DNA of 64,000 nt from Rhodosalinus halophilus (GTDB lineage: Bacteria > Pseudomonadota > Alphaproteobacteria > Rhodobacterales > Rhodobacteraceae). The first letter of the stretch is position 1; every line of letters starts with the position of its first letter. Position numbers and translations under genes: made by a program. The notes under the pieces are model-generated. The model made no database searches. It was not told where the DNA came from and saw only the letters and a program-made list of their open reading frames with translations. Shown here in pieces: positions 1 to 8,342 of this stretch. The stretch lies in NCBI RefSeq assembly GCF_003298775.1, contig NZ_QNTQ01000010.1:1-64000 (forward strand), read 5' to 3'.

Positions 1-840
1 CTCCAGCCCGTAATGGGTCGAGCCGAACATGGTGCCGAGCCGGCCGAAGCCGGTCACCACCTCGTCGGCCACCAGGAGGATGTCGTGCTTCTTGAGGATG
101 GGCTGGATCGCCTCCCAGTAGCCTTTGGGCGGCGGCACGATCCCTCCGGTGCCCAGCACCGGCTCGGCCCAGAAGGCGGCGATGGTGTCCGCGCCCTCGC
201 GCTCGATCAGCGCCTCGAGCTCTGCGGCGCAGTGCGCGACGAACTGCTCCTCGCTCATCGAGACGTCGGAGCGGCGGTAGTAGTAGGGCGCCTCGGTGTG
301 CAGCACCTGCACCAATGGCAGGTCGAAGGCCTTGTGGAAAAGCTCCAGCCCGGTGAGCGAGCCGGTCATCAACCCCGAGCCGTGGTAGCCGCGCCAGCGC
401 GAGATGATCTTCTTCTTTTCGGGCCGGCCCAGGATGTTGTTGTAATACCAGATGAGCTTGACGTTGGTCTCGTTGGCGTCCGAGCCCGAGAGCCCGAAAT
501 AGACCTTGCTCATGTGATTGGGCGCGCGGTCGAGGATCATCTTGGCCAGCCGGATGCTCGCCTCGGTGCCGTGGCCAACGTAGGCGTGGTAATAAGCCAG
601 TTCGCGCGCCTGTTCGGCGATCGCCTCGGCGATTTCCTGGCGGCCGTAGCCCACGTTGACGCAGTAGAGCCCGGCGAAGGCGTCGAGCAGGCGATTGCCC
701 TCACGATCCTCGATGTGACATCCCTCGCCGCCGCGGATCACGCGCTGGGGCGCGTTGCCGCGGGCGAATTCGGCCAGATGCGTCGAGGGATGCAGAAAGC
801 TCTCGCGGTCCCACTGTTCGAGCAGATCGTTTCGCAGCAC
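1..840 (-). CDS. Class-III (PLP) aminotransferase, C-terminus cut by window edge
   Basis: The first 280 residues of a PLP-dependent fold-type I aminotransferase of the aspartate aminotransferase-family/omega-transaminase group. Visible motifs are the N-terminal HPSTHLA segment, GLYCVNVGYGR, the SGSDANETNVKLIWYYNN stretch and, near the cut, VADEVVTGFGR, whose Asp binds the PLP pyridine nitrogen. The Schiff-base lysine lies beyond the window. I chose the GTG at 840 because the family-like N-terminus begins there and an AGAGGA stretch precedes it, although the spacing is short. The substrate cannot be assigned; amine or beta-alanine/pyruvate transamination is typical of the family. It lies downstream of the Crp/Fnr gene on the same strand. 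Confidence 0.85.
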   Translation of the reverse strand, partial: MLRNDLLEQWDRESFLHPSTHLAEFARGNAPQRVIRGGEGCHIEDREGNRLLDAFAGLYCVNVGYGRQEIAEAIAEQARELAYYHAYVGHGTEASIRLAKMILDRAPNHMSKVYFGLSGSDANETNVKLIWYYNNILGRPEKKKIISRWRGYHGSGLMTGSLTGLELFHKAFDLPLVQVLHTEAPYYYRRSDVSMSEEQFVAHCAAELEALIEREGADTIAAFWAEPVLGTGGIVPPPKGYWEAIQPILKKHDILLVADEVVTGFGRLGTMFGSTHYGLE

Positions 841-921
841 GTCCTCTCACCTCGCTCCCGTTGCGGTGCCATAGTCCTGCACGCTTGGCCCGCCCGGTGC
901 AACCGTGGCCCCATGCCGCGG

Positions 922-1653
922 TCAGATGAGCGGGCGCGGGCCGGGCTCGGTGGGCTCGACGCCGCAGGCCTCTGCCAGCCGGTCCGGGTCGGGGATCCGC
1001 AGCCGCCCGTCCTCCCAGGTCAGAAGCTGCTCTGCCCGCAGCCGCGCGAGCGTCTTGTTGGTATGCACGAGCGACAGGCCCAGCGCATCGGCGAGGTCCT
1101 GCTGGCGGAACGGGAAGGGCACGCCCTCGGTCCTGTGCTCGAGCCCCAGGGCCTGCAGGCGCCGGTAGAGGGTGTGCAGCGCCCAGCCCGTGCGCTCGCG
1201 CGCGGGGCGCTGGCCCAGCGAGGTCAGCGCCTCGCCAAGAAACCGCTCTTCCAGCGCGCCGGCCCATGTCAGGTCGAAGGCGCGTTCCGGGAACCGCTTG
1301 TAGAGATCCCAGATATCGGAGCGGCGGAAGGCGCAGAGCCGCATCGGCGTCACCGCCTCCACCGAATAGGTCATCTCGGCCATCATGGCGGCCTGAAGGC
1401 CCAGGAAATCGCCCGGCAGGGCGAAGTTGAGCACCTGCCGCCGGCCGCTGCCCAGCGCCTTGCTGCGCACCCCCATGCCGCGCAGGACGGTGTAGAGCTG
1501 CGGCGCCTTGGCCCCTTCGAGCAGCACGGTGGTGCCGGCCTCGACCTGCATCTCGCCGGTCTTGAAGCGCTGCATGAACCGGAGTTCCTCCGGCGAGAAG
1601 TCGCGGAACAGCTCCAGCCGCCTGAGCGGACAGTCCTTGCAATCCGTCGCCAA
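922..1653 (-). CDS. Crp/Fnr-family transcriptional regulator
   Basis: A 243-residue regulator with an N-terminal cyclic-nucleotide-type beta-barrel (about residues 20-130) and a C-terminal winged helix-turn-helix (about 182-206, QQDLADALGLSLVHTNKTLA). The TTG start at 1653 is preceded by GGAGGGG; the open frame extends further upstream but overlaps the leader of the divergent gene. The N-terminus carries a CxxC pair (Cys5, Cys8); the other cysteines (about 107 and 230) are not arranged like the four-cysteine cluster of FnrL, so oxygen sensing by a 4Fe-4S cluster is not supported. On the minus strand a GGAAC-N16-CATT resembles a weak sigma-EcfG promoter. The target regulon is unknown. Confidence 0.85.
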   Translation of the reverse strand: MATDCKDCPLRRLELFRDFSPEELRFMQRFKTGEMQVEAGTTVLLEGAKAPQLYTVLRGMGVRSKALGSGRRQVLNFALPGDFLGLQAAMMAEMTYSVEAVTPMRLCAFRRSDIWDLYKRFPERAFDLTWAGALEERFLGEALTSLGQRPARERTGWALHTLYRRLQALGLEHRTEGVPFPFRQQDLADALGLSLVHTNKTLARLRAEQLLTWEDGRLRIPDPDRLAEACGVEPTEPGPRPLI

Positions 1654-1720
1654 CGTTCTACCCCTCCGCGCTATGTCAAATTTTAATGCCGAGGGCGCAC
1701 GAGAGTTCCATGATCGCACA

Positions 1721-2137
1721 ATGACAACGGAACCCATAGCCGACCGCCTGCTGATGCCGAACGATCCGGACCAAGCGCGTACGTATCGCGAATACATCGT
1801 GTGCTACGCGACCCCGGTGATCGCCGAGGACATCTCGGCCGGCATCTCAGAGTGGGATCCCGACGCGCGCGTCCACCTGTGCAGCGCTCCCGAGGAGGCG
1901 CTCGATCTGCTGCGCCGCCGACCGCAGGTTCACGCGCTCATCTCGGCCGAACCACCTGCCGAGCTCGCAAGCTCGGGCCTGCTGCGTACACTGGGCGGCA
2001 AGGGCGGCCGGCTCGTCTGGCTCGCCACGCGTGAGGATATCGACACAGCCGAGGTCGACACCTCGGTGATCGCGCTGGACGTGCCCTTCACGACCGCGAC
2101 GCTGCACGCCGCGCTCAGCAAGCTCGGAGACGGCTGA
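1721..2137 (+). CDS. Receiver-fold-like hypothetical protein next to the stress module
   Basis: A 138-residue protein that I do not recognise as a named family. Its pattern of alternating beta strands and helices (EYIVCYATPVIAEDI near the start, then PQVHALISAEPP, GRLVWLATREDI and SVIALDVPFTTATLHAAL) resembles a degenerate response-regulator receiver, ending with a hydrophobic strand and final helix. The usual phospho-acceptor Asp is not evident: ISAEPP occupies the expected site. ATG 1721 was chosen; ATG 1673 would add 16 residues. It is divergent from the Crp/Fnr gene and about 85 bp upstream of the DUF1328 gene. Such a protein could act as a phosphorylation-independent adaptor, but that is inference. 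Confidence 0.55.
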   Translation: MTTEPIADRLLMPNDPDQARTYREYIVCYATPVIAEDISAGISEWDPDARVHLCSAPEEALDLLRRRPQVHALISAEPPAELASSGLLRTLGGKGGRLVWLATREDIDTAEVDTSVIALDVPFTTATLHAALSKLGDG

Positions 2138-2161
2138 ACCCAGGCGTTGCACGACGATCTC

Positions 2162-2187
2162 GGAACCACTTGCCCGACGTCGATGTT
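2162..2187 (+). promoter_or_regulatory. Candidate sigma-EcfG promoter for the DUF1328 gene
   Basis: GGAAC (2162-2166), 17-nt spacer, TGTT (2184-2187). The alphaproteobacterial general-stress sigma factor prefers GGAAC-N16/17-cGTT, so this matches except for the first -10 base. It ends 34 bp before the DUF1328 start codon. Confidence 0.6.
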
Positions 2188-2221
2188 GCTACGGCATCGT
2201 CAAACCGCGCAAGGAGGTCCC

Positions 2222-2380
2222 ATGCTCTACTGGGCCGCCATCTTTCTGGTCATCGCACTGGTCGCCGCGCTTTTCGGCTTCGGCGGCATCGCCTCGGCCT
2301 CGGCGGGGATAGCGCAGATCCTCTTCGTCGTCTTTCTGGTGCTTTTCGTGATCACGCTGGTCGTGCAGGTTTTCCGTTAG
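2222..2380 (+). CDS. DUF1328 (YtjA-type) small membrane protein
   Basis: A 52-residue protein made almost wholly of two hydrophobic helices ([19 protein letters not shown] and a second of [17 protein letters not shown] type) separated by the small-residue turn GGIASASAG. This is the DUF1328/YtjA signature. ATG 2222 follows AAGGAGG at optimal spacing. The family is widespread in proteobacteria and often stress-inducible, but its molecular role is unknown. The sigma-EcfG-like promoter just upstream and the neighbouring nepR-ecfG operon suggest membership in the general stress regulon. Confidence 0.85.
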   Translation: MLYWAAIFLVIALVAALFGFGGIASASAGIAQILFVVFLVLFVITLVVQVFR

Positions 2381-2441
2381 GTAGAAGGGCGCCGCAGCTG
2401 CAGGCTGCACGCGCGCGATGGGAAAATCTTCGCAAGTCCAG

Positions 2442-2466
2442 GGAACCCGCCGGGGACGCGCGCGTT
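2442..2466 (+). promoter_or_regulatory. Sigma-EcfG promoter upstream of nepR-ecfG
   Basis: GGAAC (2442-2446), 16-nt spacer, CGTT (2463-2466), an exact match to the consensus of the EcfG sigma factor. It lies 48 bp before the nepR start, implying autoregulation of the nepR-ecfG-kinase operon, as known for this system in other Alphaproteobacteria. Confidence 0.75.
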
Positions 2467-2514
2467 GGCAGAGGCAACGTTACGTCGTGAAAAGAATAGA
2501 GAGGCCAAGACGCA

Positions 2515-2727
2515 ATGCAGGTAACGGATGAACGGGCATCACGCGGAAGGGTGCTGCATGACAAGCCCTCCGACGACAAGACGGACAGCCCGCGCGACGA
2601 ATCGGATCCCGACTCGCTGATCGACGCCAATCTGCGCCGGGTCTATGACGACCTGGTGGAAGACGAGGTGCCCGAGCGCTTCCGCTCGCTTCTGGAGCAG
2701 TTGCGAAGACAGGAGGGCGACAAATGA
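2515..2727 (+). CDS. nepR: NepR anti-sigma factor
   Basis: A 70-residue NepR. The conserved core is IDANLRRVYDDLVEDEVPER (about residues 37-56) followed by FRSLLEQLR, the two helices that clamp sigma-EcfG in the resting cell. The N-terminal third is charged and disordered. In the known mechanism the phosphorylated anti-anti-sigma factor PhyR titrates NepR under stress and frees EcfG. The stop codon overlaps the ecfG start (ATGA), indicating translational coupling and matched stoichiometry. No phyR lies beside it, which is unusual. Confidence 0.93.
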   Translation: MQVTDERASRGRVLHDKPSDDKTDSPRDESDPDSLIDANLRRVYDDLVEDEVPERFRSLLEQLRRQEGDK

Positions 2728-3323
2728 ACGCTTCCGCCCTGCGCAAGACGGCAGCCGCCGAAAGCGGCGGCACCCCGCGGGATCCCAGGGACGAGATCGC
2801 GGAGCACCTCAAGCCGATGCGCCTTTTCGCGCTGTCGCTCACCCGCGACATCAACCGTGCGGACGACCTGGTGCAGGACACCGTCGTGAAGGCCTGGACG
2901 AATATCGACAAGTTCGAGCCCGGCACCAACATGCGCGCATGGCTCTTCACGATCCTGCGCAACACCTTCTACTCGGACCGCCGCCGCGCCCGGCGCGAGG
3001 TGGCCGACGCCGACGGCGCGCTCGCCGGCCGGATCGCCGAGAAGCCGGATCACGACGGTCGCCTCGCCATGGCCGATTTTCGCGCCGCCTTCGAACAGCT
3101 TCCTGACGAGCAACGCGAGGTTCTGATCCTCGTCGGCGCGCAGGGCTTTTCCTACGAGGACGCGGCCGAAATGTGCGGCTGCGCCGTGGGCACGGTGAAG
3201 AGCCGCGCCAATCGGGGCCGCAAGCGGTTGGCAGAACTGCTGGGCGTCGAAGAGCGCGAGTCGCTCGAGTTGACGGATCAGAGAACCTTGGCAGTCATCG
3301 CCGAGAACCCGAGGTCGGGGTGA
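2724..3323 (+). CDS. ecfG: General stress ECF sigma factor EcfG
   Basis: A 199-residue ECF sigma factor of the EcfG (ECF15) type. Region sigma-2 spans about residues 25-90, with RADDLVQDTVVKAWTNIDKF and MRAWLFTILRNTFYSDRRR; region sigma-4 spans about 112-170, with LPDEQREVLILVGAQGFSYE, then CAVGTVKSRANRGRKRL as the -35-recognition helix. It overlaps nepR by 4 nt and the downstream kinase by 4 nt (GTGA). It directs transcription of the general stress regulon from GGAAC/CGTT promoters, including its own. Confidence 0.93.
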   Translation: MNASALRKTAAAESGGTPRDPRDEIAEHLKPMRLFALSLTRDINRADDLVQDTVVKAWTNIDKFEPGTNMRAWLFTILRNTFYSDRRRARREVADADGALAGRIAEKPDHDGRLAMADFRAAFEQLPDEQREVLILVGAQGFSYEDAAEMCGCAVGTVKSRANRGRKRLAELLGVEERESLELTDQRTLAVIAENPRSG

Positions 3324-5104
3324 ACCCGGGCGAGCGGACAAGTTCGCTGGATGTCGAAAGGGAAAGCCGCCAGACCGCGGCGAACGGGACAGATCGCAAG
3401 CGCCCGCGTTCCCTGCTCACGATCGTCGCGGGTATTCTCACGCTCGCCCTGCTGCCGGTGGGCATCATCGCGGTGTTGCAGACGACAAGGGCGATGCAGG
3501 TAGCCGACGCCACCTATCGCGCCGACCGGCTTGCCGAGGCGGTTCGCATAGCCACGCCCGAGCGCGAGGCGATCCTCTCGGCGCTCGGACTGGCATCGGG
3601 CCTGGCGGATGCCCTCGCCGTGCTCGAGCCGGGCTCCGAAGACTGCATGAGACTGTTGCAGCAGTCAGCCGAAACGCAGCCGCGCATGTCCTTCATCGGT
3701 TTCGTCGAACCCGGCGGCATCTCGCGCTGCAATTCGACCGGCGGGATGGTCGAACTCGAACCGACCGTCCAGGCCGACGCGCTTTTCGCGAACCCGCGAA
3801 CCGGGCTTTCGTTCGACGCCAGCGGCGAGGTGACCAAGGCGCCCGTGATCATCGTCAGTCAGCCGGTGCGCGCGTCGGACGGTGCGTTGCGCGGCTTCCT
3901 GTCGCTCTCGTTTCCCGCACGCATGCTCGAAGAGGCGCGCGACCGCCTCGGTTTCGGCCCGGAGGTGCAGCTGGTCACCTTCCGCGCCAACGGCGACATA
4001 CTGACGGCGAGCACAGACGGTGCGCTGGTCGAAGACATCTTGCCGGATTTCCTGTCGCTGAGCGAGCTCGTGGGCGGCGGCTCGCAGAGCTTCGCCGCGA
4101 TGAACCGGGCCGGCGAAGCCCGGCAATTCGCGATCGTCCCGATCGCGCCGGGGCAGGCCTATGCGCTGGCGAGCTGGCCGGCGCGCGGGCCGTTGCCCGG
4201 TCAGACCCTGCTCTTCCTCTCGTCTCTGTCTTTCCCGGTGGCCATGTGGCTGGTGAGCCTCGCCGTCGCCATGCTGTCGATGCAGCGACTCGTGCTTCGG
4301 CCGATCGGGGCGCTGCGTCGCGCGATGCGCAGCTTCGCCGACCGCCGGCAGATCCCGATCTCGCCAACGCTGCATGACAGTGCCTCGGAGCTCCGTGACA
4401 TCGAGGGCACCTTCCACCGGATGGCCGAGACGATTACCCGCGACGAGGCGGATCTCGAGAACAAGGTCTACGAGCGCGAGGTGCTCCTGCGCGAGGTGCA
4501 CCACCGGGTGAAGAACAATCTGCAGCTGATGTCTTCCATCATGAACATGCAGGCACGCCGCGCCACCTCGCCCGAGGTGCGCGCGGCGATCCGCGACCTT
4601 CAGGACAGGCTCGCCAGCCTCGCGACCGTGCACGGCAAGCTCTATCAGTCGCCGGACATGGCGCGGGTGCGGGCCGATACGCTGATCGACGATGTCGCAC
4701 GGCAGCTGGCCGCGCTCGGGAGCAGCGCCCGCACGCCCCTGCGCCTCGACTTCGATCTCGAGCCCGTCACCATGGAGCCGGATCAGGCCGCACCGCTCGC
4801 GTTGCTGACGGCAGAAGCCGTCACCAACGCGCTGAAGTACGTGGAACCGGATGAGGAAGGGGCGTGCTGGTTGCGGATTCGCCTCACCCGCGACGAGGCC
4901 GCAGAAGATGGCGCCATCGAGCTGACGATCGAGAACAGCATCGCGCCGGGGGCGCAGACAGAAGGGGCATCGGGGCTTGGATCGCTGCTGATCCGCGCCT
5001 TCGCCTCGCAACTCGAAGCGAGCCTGCGCCAGACTGTGTCAGACGGTCGTTACGCGGTCATCGTGCGTTTCGCCCCCGCGCCAAGGCAGGGGCGAAACGC
5101 ATAG
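3320..5104 (+). CDS. Membrane sensor histidine kinase, HWE/HisKA_2 type
   Basis: A 594-residue kinase starting at a GTG that overlaps the ecfG stop. TM1 is about residues 31-54, followed by a periplasmic sensor region of about 240 residues containing two Cys (about 109 and 137), TM2 about 296-320 and a HAMP-like linker. The phosphoacceptor motif is REVHHRVKNNLQL (His394), typical of HWE/HisKA_2 kinases such as PhyK, followed by an HATPase domain (LLTAEAVTNALKY, then GLGSLLIRAF). Position in the nepR-ecfG operon suggests it phosphorylates a PhyR encoded elsewhere. The stimulus is unknown; the Cys pair could be redox-active (inference). Confidence 0.9.
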   Translation: MNPGERTSSLDVERESRQTAANGTDRKRPRSLLTIVAGILTLALLPVGIIAVLQTTRAMQVADATYRADRLAEAVRIATPEREAILSALGLASGLADALAVLEPGSEDCMRLLQQSAETQPRMSFIGFVEPGGISRCNSTGGMVELEPTVQADALFANPRTGLSFDASGEVTKAPVIIVSQPVRASDGALRGFLSLSFPARMLEEARDRLGFGPEVQLVTFRANGDILTASTDGALVEDILPDFLSLSELVGGGSQSFAAMNRAGEARQFAIVPIAPGQAYALASWPARGPLPGQTLLFLSSLSFPVAMWLVSLAVAMLSMQRLVLRPIGALRRAMRSFADRRQIPISPTLHDSASELRDIEGTFHRMAETITRDEADLENKVYEREVLLREVHHRVKNNLQLMSSIMNMQARRATSPEVRAAIRDLQDRLASLATVHGKLYQSPDMARVRADTLIDDVARQLAALGSSARTPLRLDFDLEPVTMEPDQAAPLALLTAEAVTNALKYVEPDEEGACWLRIRLTRDEAAEDGAIELTIENSIAPGAQTEGASGLGSLLIRAFASQLEASLRQTVSDGRYAVIVRFAPAPRQGRNA

Positions 5105-5105
5105 A

Positions 5106-5294
5106 TCATTCCGCCGGCGCGGTGTCCGTGGCGTCCGGCGCAGCTTGCGGCTGCTCGGGACGTTCGCCGTCGGTCACGGTGACGGCGAGCGCGAACACCA
5201 CGATCAGCGCAAAGACGAGAACGGCGCCTATTCCGATCAGGGCGGGACGGTGCCGGCGCTTTTCCCTCTCGAGATTGGTATCGGGTGGCGACAT
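5106..5294 (-). CDS. Small single-pass membrane protein, hypothetical
   Basis: A 62-residue protein with a basic N-terminus (about residues 1-18), one transmembrane helix (about 19-40, IGIGAVLVFALIVVFALAVT) and a short acidic, Ala/Pro-rich tail. ATG 5294 was chosen because GGAGGA lies 6 nt upstream; the frame opens 12 codons earlier. It converges on the histidine kinase gene, with a 1-nt gap between the stops. I do not recognise a named family. The topology suggests a cytoplasmic N-terminus and periplasmic tail. Confidence 0.6.
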   Translation of the reverse strand: MSPPDTNLEREKRRHRPALIGIGAVLVFALIVVFALAVTVTDGERPEQPQAAPDATDTAPAE

Positions 5295-5322
5295 GGGTCT
5301 TCCTCCTTTCGGAAGACCAACG

Positions 5323-5341
5323 CCCGGCATGGCATGCCGGG
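5323..5341 (-). terminator. Hairpin after idi, probable operon terminator
   Basis: Perfect 8-bp inverted repeat (CCCGGCAT, 3-nt loop, ATGCCGGG) just beyond the idi stop. On the minus strand it is followed by a weak T-rich stretch (CGTTGGTCTT). It sits at the end of the ppaA-ppsR-bchG-bchP-idi gene run and upstream of the small membrane protein gene. Confidence 0.5.
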
Positions 5342-5345
5342 TCCG

Positions 5346-5873
5346 TCAGGCCGGCACGCGGCCGAAGATGTCCTCGGCGTGCTGGTCGAGATAGATCCGC
5401 AGCCACGGCGTGTAACGCTCCGGGGCGCGTCTGACGTCCGCGTGCAGCGCGGCAAGGGGCATCCACCGAGTCTCCAGCACCTCGTCGGGGTCAGGATCGG
5501 GGACGATGCGGTCGGGCGCGCCGGCCGTGAAGATCTCGACGACCTCGTGCTCGATCAGCCCTCCGCCCACATCGGCCCGGTATTCCACCCGCCCGCGATG
5601 GACGAGCGGCAGGCCGGTGATCCCGAGTTCCTCGGCCAGCCGCCGGCGCGCGCAGGCCTCGGGCGGCTCGTCCCAGTGCGGATGCGTGCAGCAGGTATTC
5701 GCCCAGAGCCCCGGTGTGTGATACTTGCCCAGCGCCCGGCGTTGAAGCAGCACCTCCTCGCCGTGCAGCACGAAAACGGACACCGCCTTGTGCCGCAGGC
5801 CGCGGCGATGCGCCTCCAGCTTTTCCACCGGCATCAGCGTGCCGCCCACCCATGCGGGCAACGTCAGCGTCAT
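5346..5873 (-). CDS. idi: Isopentenyl-diphosphate delta-isomerase (type 1)
   Basis: A 175-residue Nudix-type IPP isomerase that interconverts IPP and DMAPP. The catalytic Cys region is NTCCTHPHW (Cys61/62); the Nudix-like stretch PPEACARRRLAEELGI follows, and Glu residues in LIEHEVVEIF (about 108-113) match the metal/catalytic acid region. Length agrees with the family. The start codon overlaps the bchP stop (ATGA). Its place in the PGC links prenyl supply to phytol and carotenoid demand, together with dxs and crtE in the same cluster. Confidence 0.93.
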   Translation of the reverse strand: MTLTLPAWVGGTLMPVEKLEAHRRGLRHKAVSVFVLHGEEVLLQRRALGKYHTPGLWANTCCTHPHWDEPPEACARRRLAEELGITGLPLVHRGRVEYRADVGGGLIEHEVVEIFTAGAPDRIVPDPDPDEVLETRWMPLAALHADVRRAPERYTPWLRIYLDQHAEDIFGRVPA

Positions 5874-7048
5874 ACGTAGGTCTCCCGCACGAGGCCCGAG
5901 AGGTGGGCTAGGTTCTTGAGCCCGATCTTCAGGTGCGCAAGCGGCCGGGCCTTCACCAGTTCCTTGTTCATGTAGGCCTCGAAGGTCAAGCGCTGCACGT
6001 CGATGTCGTGGCAGAGCGAGACGAAGCGCTCCCGCCGCGCGTCGGACTTGTAGTAGGCGTCCTGCATCGCGCCGAGGATCTTGAAGACACTCTTGTGCTC
6101 GCGCATGAAGAGGTGCCGCGCGAGCTTCAGCTTCGCGACCTGCCCGGTCTCCAGCGTCGCGGCGGCCGCGGCGGCGGCCACGCGTCCCCCGATCATCGCG
6201 TAGAAAATCCCCTCGCCCGAGGAGGGCGCGACCACGCCCGCCGCGTCGCCGGCGAGCACCACGTCGCGCCCGTTGTCCCAGCGGTCGAGCGGCTTGAGGG
6301 GAATGGGTGCGCCCTCCTTGCGGATGGTCGGACAGTCGGCCAGGCCGCTCGCCACGCGAAGGTCGGCGGTCGCCTTCTTGACATCCACCTCCTTGACCAT
6401 GCTGCCCATGCCGACGCTCGCCGATTTCCCGTGCGGGAACACCCAGCCGTAGAAGTCGGGCGAAATCGCGCCGTCGTAGACCACGTCGCAGCGCTCGGGG
6501 TCATACTCGCCCACCTTGCCGGGCGCCTCGATGATCTCGTGATAGGCAATGACGTAAGGAATCCTGTCGCCCCCGGCGACCTCCTGCCGTGCGACGTTCG
6601 AGCGCGCGCCGTCCGCGCCGATGACAAGGCGCGTGGTCAGCCGCCGCGTCTCGCCGCTCTCCTTGTCGCGGAAGAGGACATGGGTGCCCTCCGCGTCGCG
6701 CTCGATCTTGGTGAAGGTGCCGCGGTAGCGGTCGGCCCCCGCCGCCTCCGCGCGGTCGCGCAGGAAGGCGTCGAAATGCTCGCGGTCCACCATGCCGACG
6801 AAGCCGTTCTCGATCGGGATGTCGACGCGCCGCCCCGTGGGCGAGATCATCCGCGCGGTGGTGATCTTCGCCACCAGCTGGTCCTCGGGAATGTCGAAAT
6901 CCCGGATCGCACGCGGCGGGATCGCGCCGCCGCAGGGCTTGATCCGCCCCTCGCGGTCGATGAAGGCCACGTTGCGCCCCTCGCGGGCCAGATCCTCGGC
7001 TGCGGTGGCGCCGGACGGCCCCCCGCCCACGACGACGACGTCATACAT
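5870..7048 (-). CDS. bchP: Geranylgeranyl (bacterio)chlorophyll reductase
   Basis: A 392-residue flavoprotein that reduces the geranylgeranyl tail of bacteriochlorophyll to phytyl. The N-terminal FAD-binding motif is VVVGGGPSGATAAEDLA, a second dinucleotide motif is RLVIGADGARSNVAR, and the conserved GDAAGVVAPSSGEGIFYAM lies about two thirds along. ATG 7048 was chosen; a GTG one codon upstream is equally possible. The start nearly abuts the stop of the PucC-like gene and the stop overlaps idi by 4 nt, so bchG, the transporter, bchP and idi form one transcript. Confidence 0.95.
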   Translation of the reverse strand: MYDVVVVGGGPSGATAAEDLAREGRNVAFIDREGRIKPCGGAIPPRAIRDFDIPEDQLVAKITTARMISPTGRRVDIPIENGFVGMVDREHFDAFLRDRAEAAGADRYRGTFTKIERDAEGTHVLFRDKESGETRRLTTRLVIGADGARSNVARQEVAGGDRIPYVIAYHEIIEAPGKVGEYDPERCDVVYDGAISPDFYGWVFPHGKSASVGMGSMVKEVDVKKATADLRVASGLADCPTIRKEGAPIPLKPLDRWDNGRDVVLAGDAAGVVAPSSGEGIFYAMIGGRVAAAAAAATLETGQVAKLKLARHLFMREHKSVFKILGAMQDAYYKSDARRERFVSLCHDIDVQRLTFEAYMNKELVKARPLAHLKIGLKNLAHLSGLVRETYV

Positions 7049-7051
7049 CAC

Positions 7052-8341
7052 TCATTCTCCCGGCATGAGCGCGGCGCGGCGGGGCGCGCGCGCGGTCTCG
7101 ATCACTTTCAGCGCCATGAGGGCGGCGACGAGGAAGAGCGCCGCCTCGGCAAGGAATACGGTGCCGAAGGCGGCGGCATCGCTCGACGTGAGCGTGCGCA
7201 TCAGGTCGGCGGCCGCCGCCCCGGTCAGCCCGCCGAAACCGGCGGCGATGGCCTGCGCCGCGCCCCAGAGCCCCATGCGTGTGCCCTCGCGCGCCTCGCG
7301 CCCCTGCCCGGCCAGCGCCATCATCGACCCGATCGCGGCGACGGCGAACATCCCGTTGAAGAGGCCCAGCGCCACCACGGCCGGCATCAGCGCCGCGGCC
7401 AGCCCCGCGCTGCCCGCCGCGGCGATCGCGCCCAAGCTTGCTGCGGAGCCCAGGCATCCTGCGATCACCCAGGAGCGGAGCGAGCCCAGCCGCAACCCTG
7501 TAGCCGCGATGCCCACGACCAGCATGCCGACGAAGACGCCGCCGTTCTGTGCGCCCGACAGCGATGTGGACTCCCCCGGCGTCAGGCCGAAGACGAGGCC
7601 AGCGTAGGGCTCCAGGATCAGCTCCTGCATGAAGTAGGCGGTCATCGAGAGGAACACGAAGATCGTGAAGTTGCGCGCGTGGCGCTCGGCCCAGACCTCT
7701 TTCAGCCCCTCGACGAACCCTTGCTCGTCATGCGCCGGCTGCGCCTCGACCCCGCGCTCGACACCCCACACCGCGAGGATCGTCAGCAGCACGGCGCCCC
7801 CCGCCACGATGGCCACGATCCTGAGCAGGAGCGCGTGGCTGTAGGGATCGAGAAAGGCGCCCACCGTGCCGGCCGTCGCCGCGATGCCGAAGATCATCAT
7901 CAGCCATGTGATCGTGGCCGCCGCCGCGCGCCGGTGCGGCGCCGTGGCCGTGGCCAGCAGCGCCAGCAGCGAGGTGCCCGAGGCGCCCACGCCAACACCG
8001 ATGAGCGCATAGGCCGCGATCGAGACGCTCAGGCCCGCCGCGAAGCTCGCTTCCATCAGCGCGACGCCCCAGGCGGCCCCCAGGCCCCCCAGCGCCAGCA
8101 CGCCCATGCCCCCGACGATAAATATGGTCCGGTTGCCCCCCGCGTCCGACAGGAACCCCCAGTTGGGCCGCGTGATCTGAATCCCGTAATGCAGCGCGAC
8201 AAGCAGACCGGGGAGCACCGCGGGCAGCGCCAGTTCCACCACCATCAGCCGGTTGAGGGTCGAGGTCGTCAGCACCACGATGGCGCCGAGGCACATCTGC
8301 ACCAGCCCGAGCCGCGCGATGGAAAGCCACGAGAGCGTCAT
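7052..8341 (-). CDS. PucC/LhaA-like BCD-family major facilitator protein
   Basis: A 429-residue polytopic membrane protein with about 12 hydrophobic helices. It belongs to the PucC/LhaA/BCD group of the major facilitator superfamily, recognisable by ARLGLVQMCLGAIVVLTTST, LNRLMVVELALPA and the later FMQELILEPYAGLVF. It corresponds in position to orf428 between bchG and bchP in Rhodobacter-type clusters. The family is thought to handle bacteriochlorophyll delivery during light-harvesting assembly; the role of this paralogue is less well defined than that of LhaA. It is separated from bchG by 1 nt. Confidence 0.88.
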   Translation of the reverse strand: MTLSWLSIARLGLVQMCLGAIVVLTTSTLNRLMVVELALPAVLPGLLVALHYGIQITRPNWGFLSDAGGNRTIFIVGGMGVLALGGLGAAWGVALMEASFAAGLSVSIAAYALIGVGVGASGTSLLALLATATAPHRRAAAATITWLMMIFGIAATAGTVGAFLDPYSHALLLRIVAIVAGGAVLLTILAVWGVERGVEAQPAHDEQGFVEGLKEVWAERHARNFTIFVFLSMTAYFMQELILEPYAGLVFGLTPGESTSLSGAQNGGVFVGMLVVGIAATGLRLGSLRSWVIAGCLGSAASLGAIAAAGSAGLAAALMPAVVALGLFNGMFAVAAIGSMMALAGQGREAREGTRMGLWGAAQAIAAGFGGLTGAAAADLMRTLTSSDAAAFGTVFLAEAALFLVAALMALKVIETARAPRRAALMPGE

Positions 8342-8342
8342 C

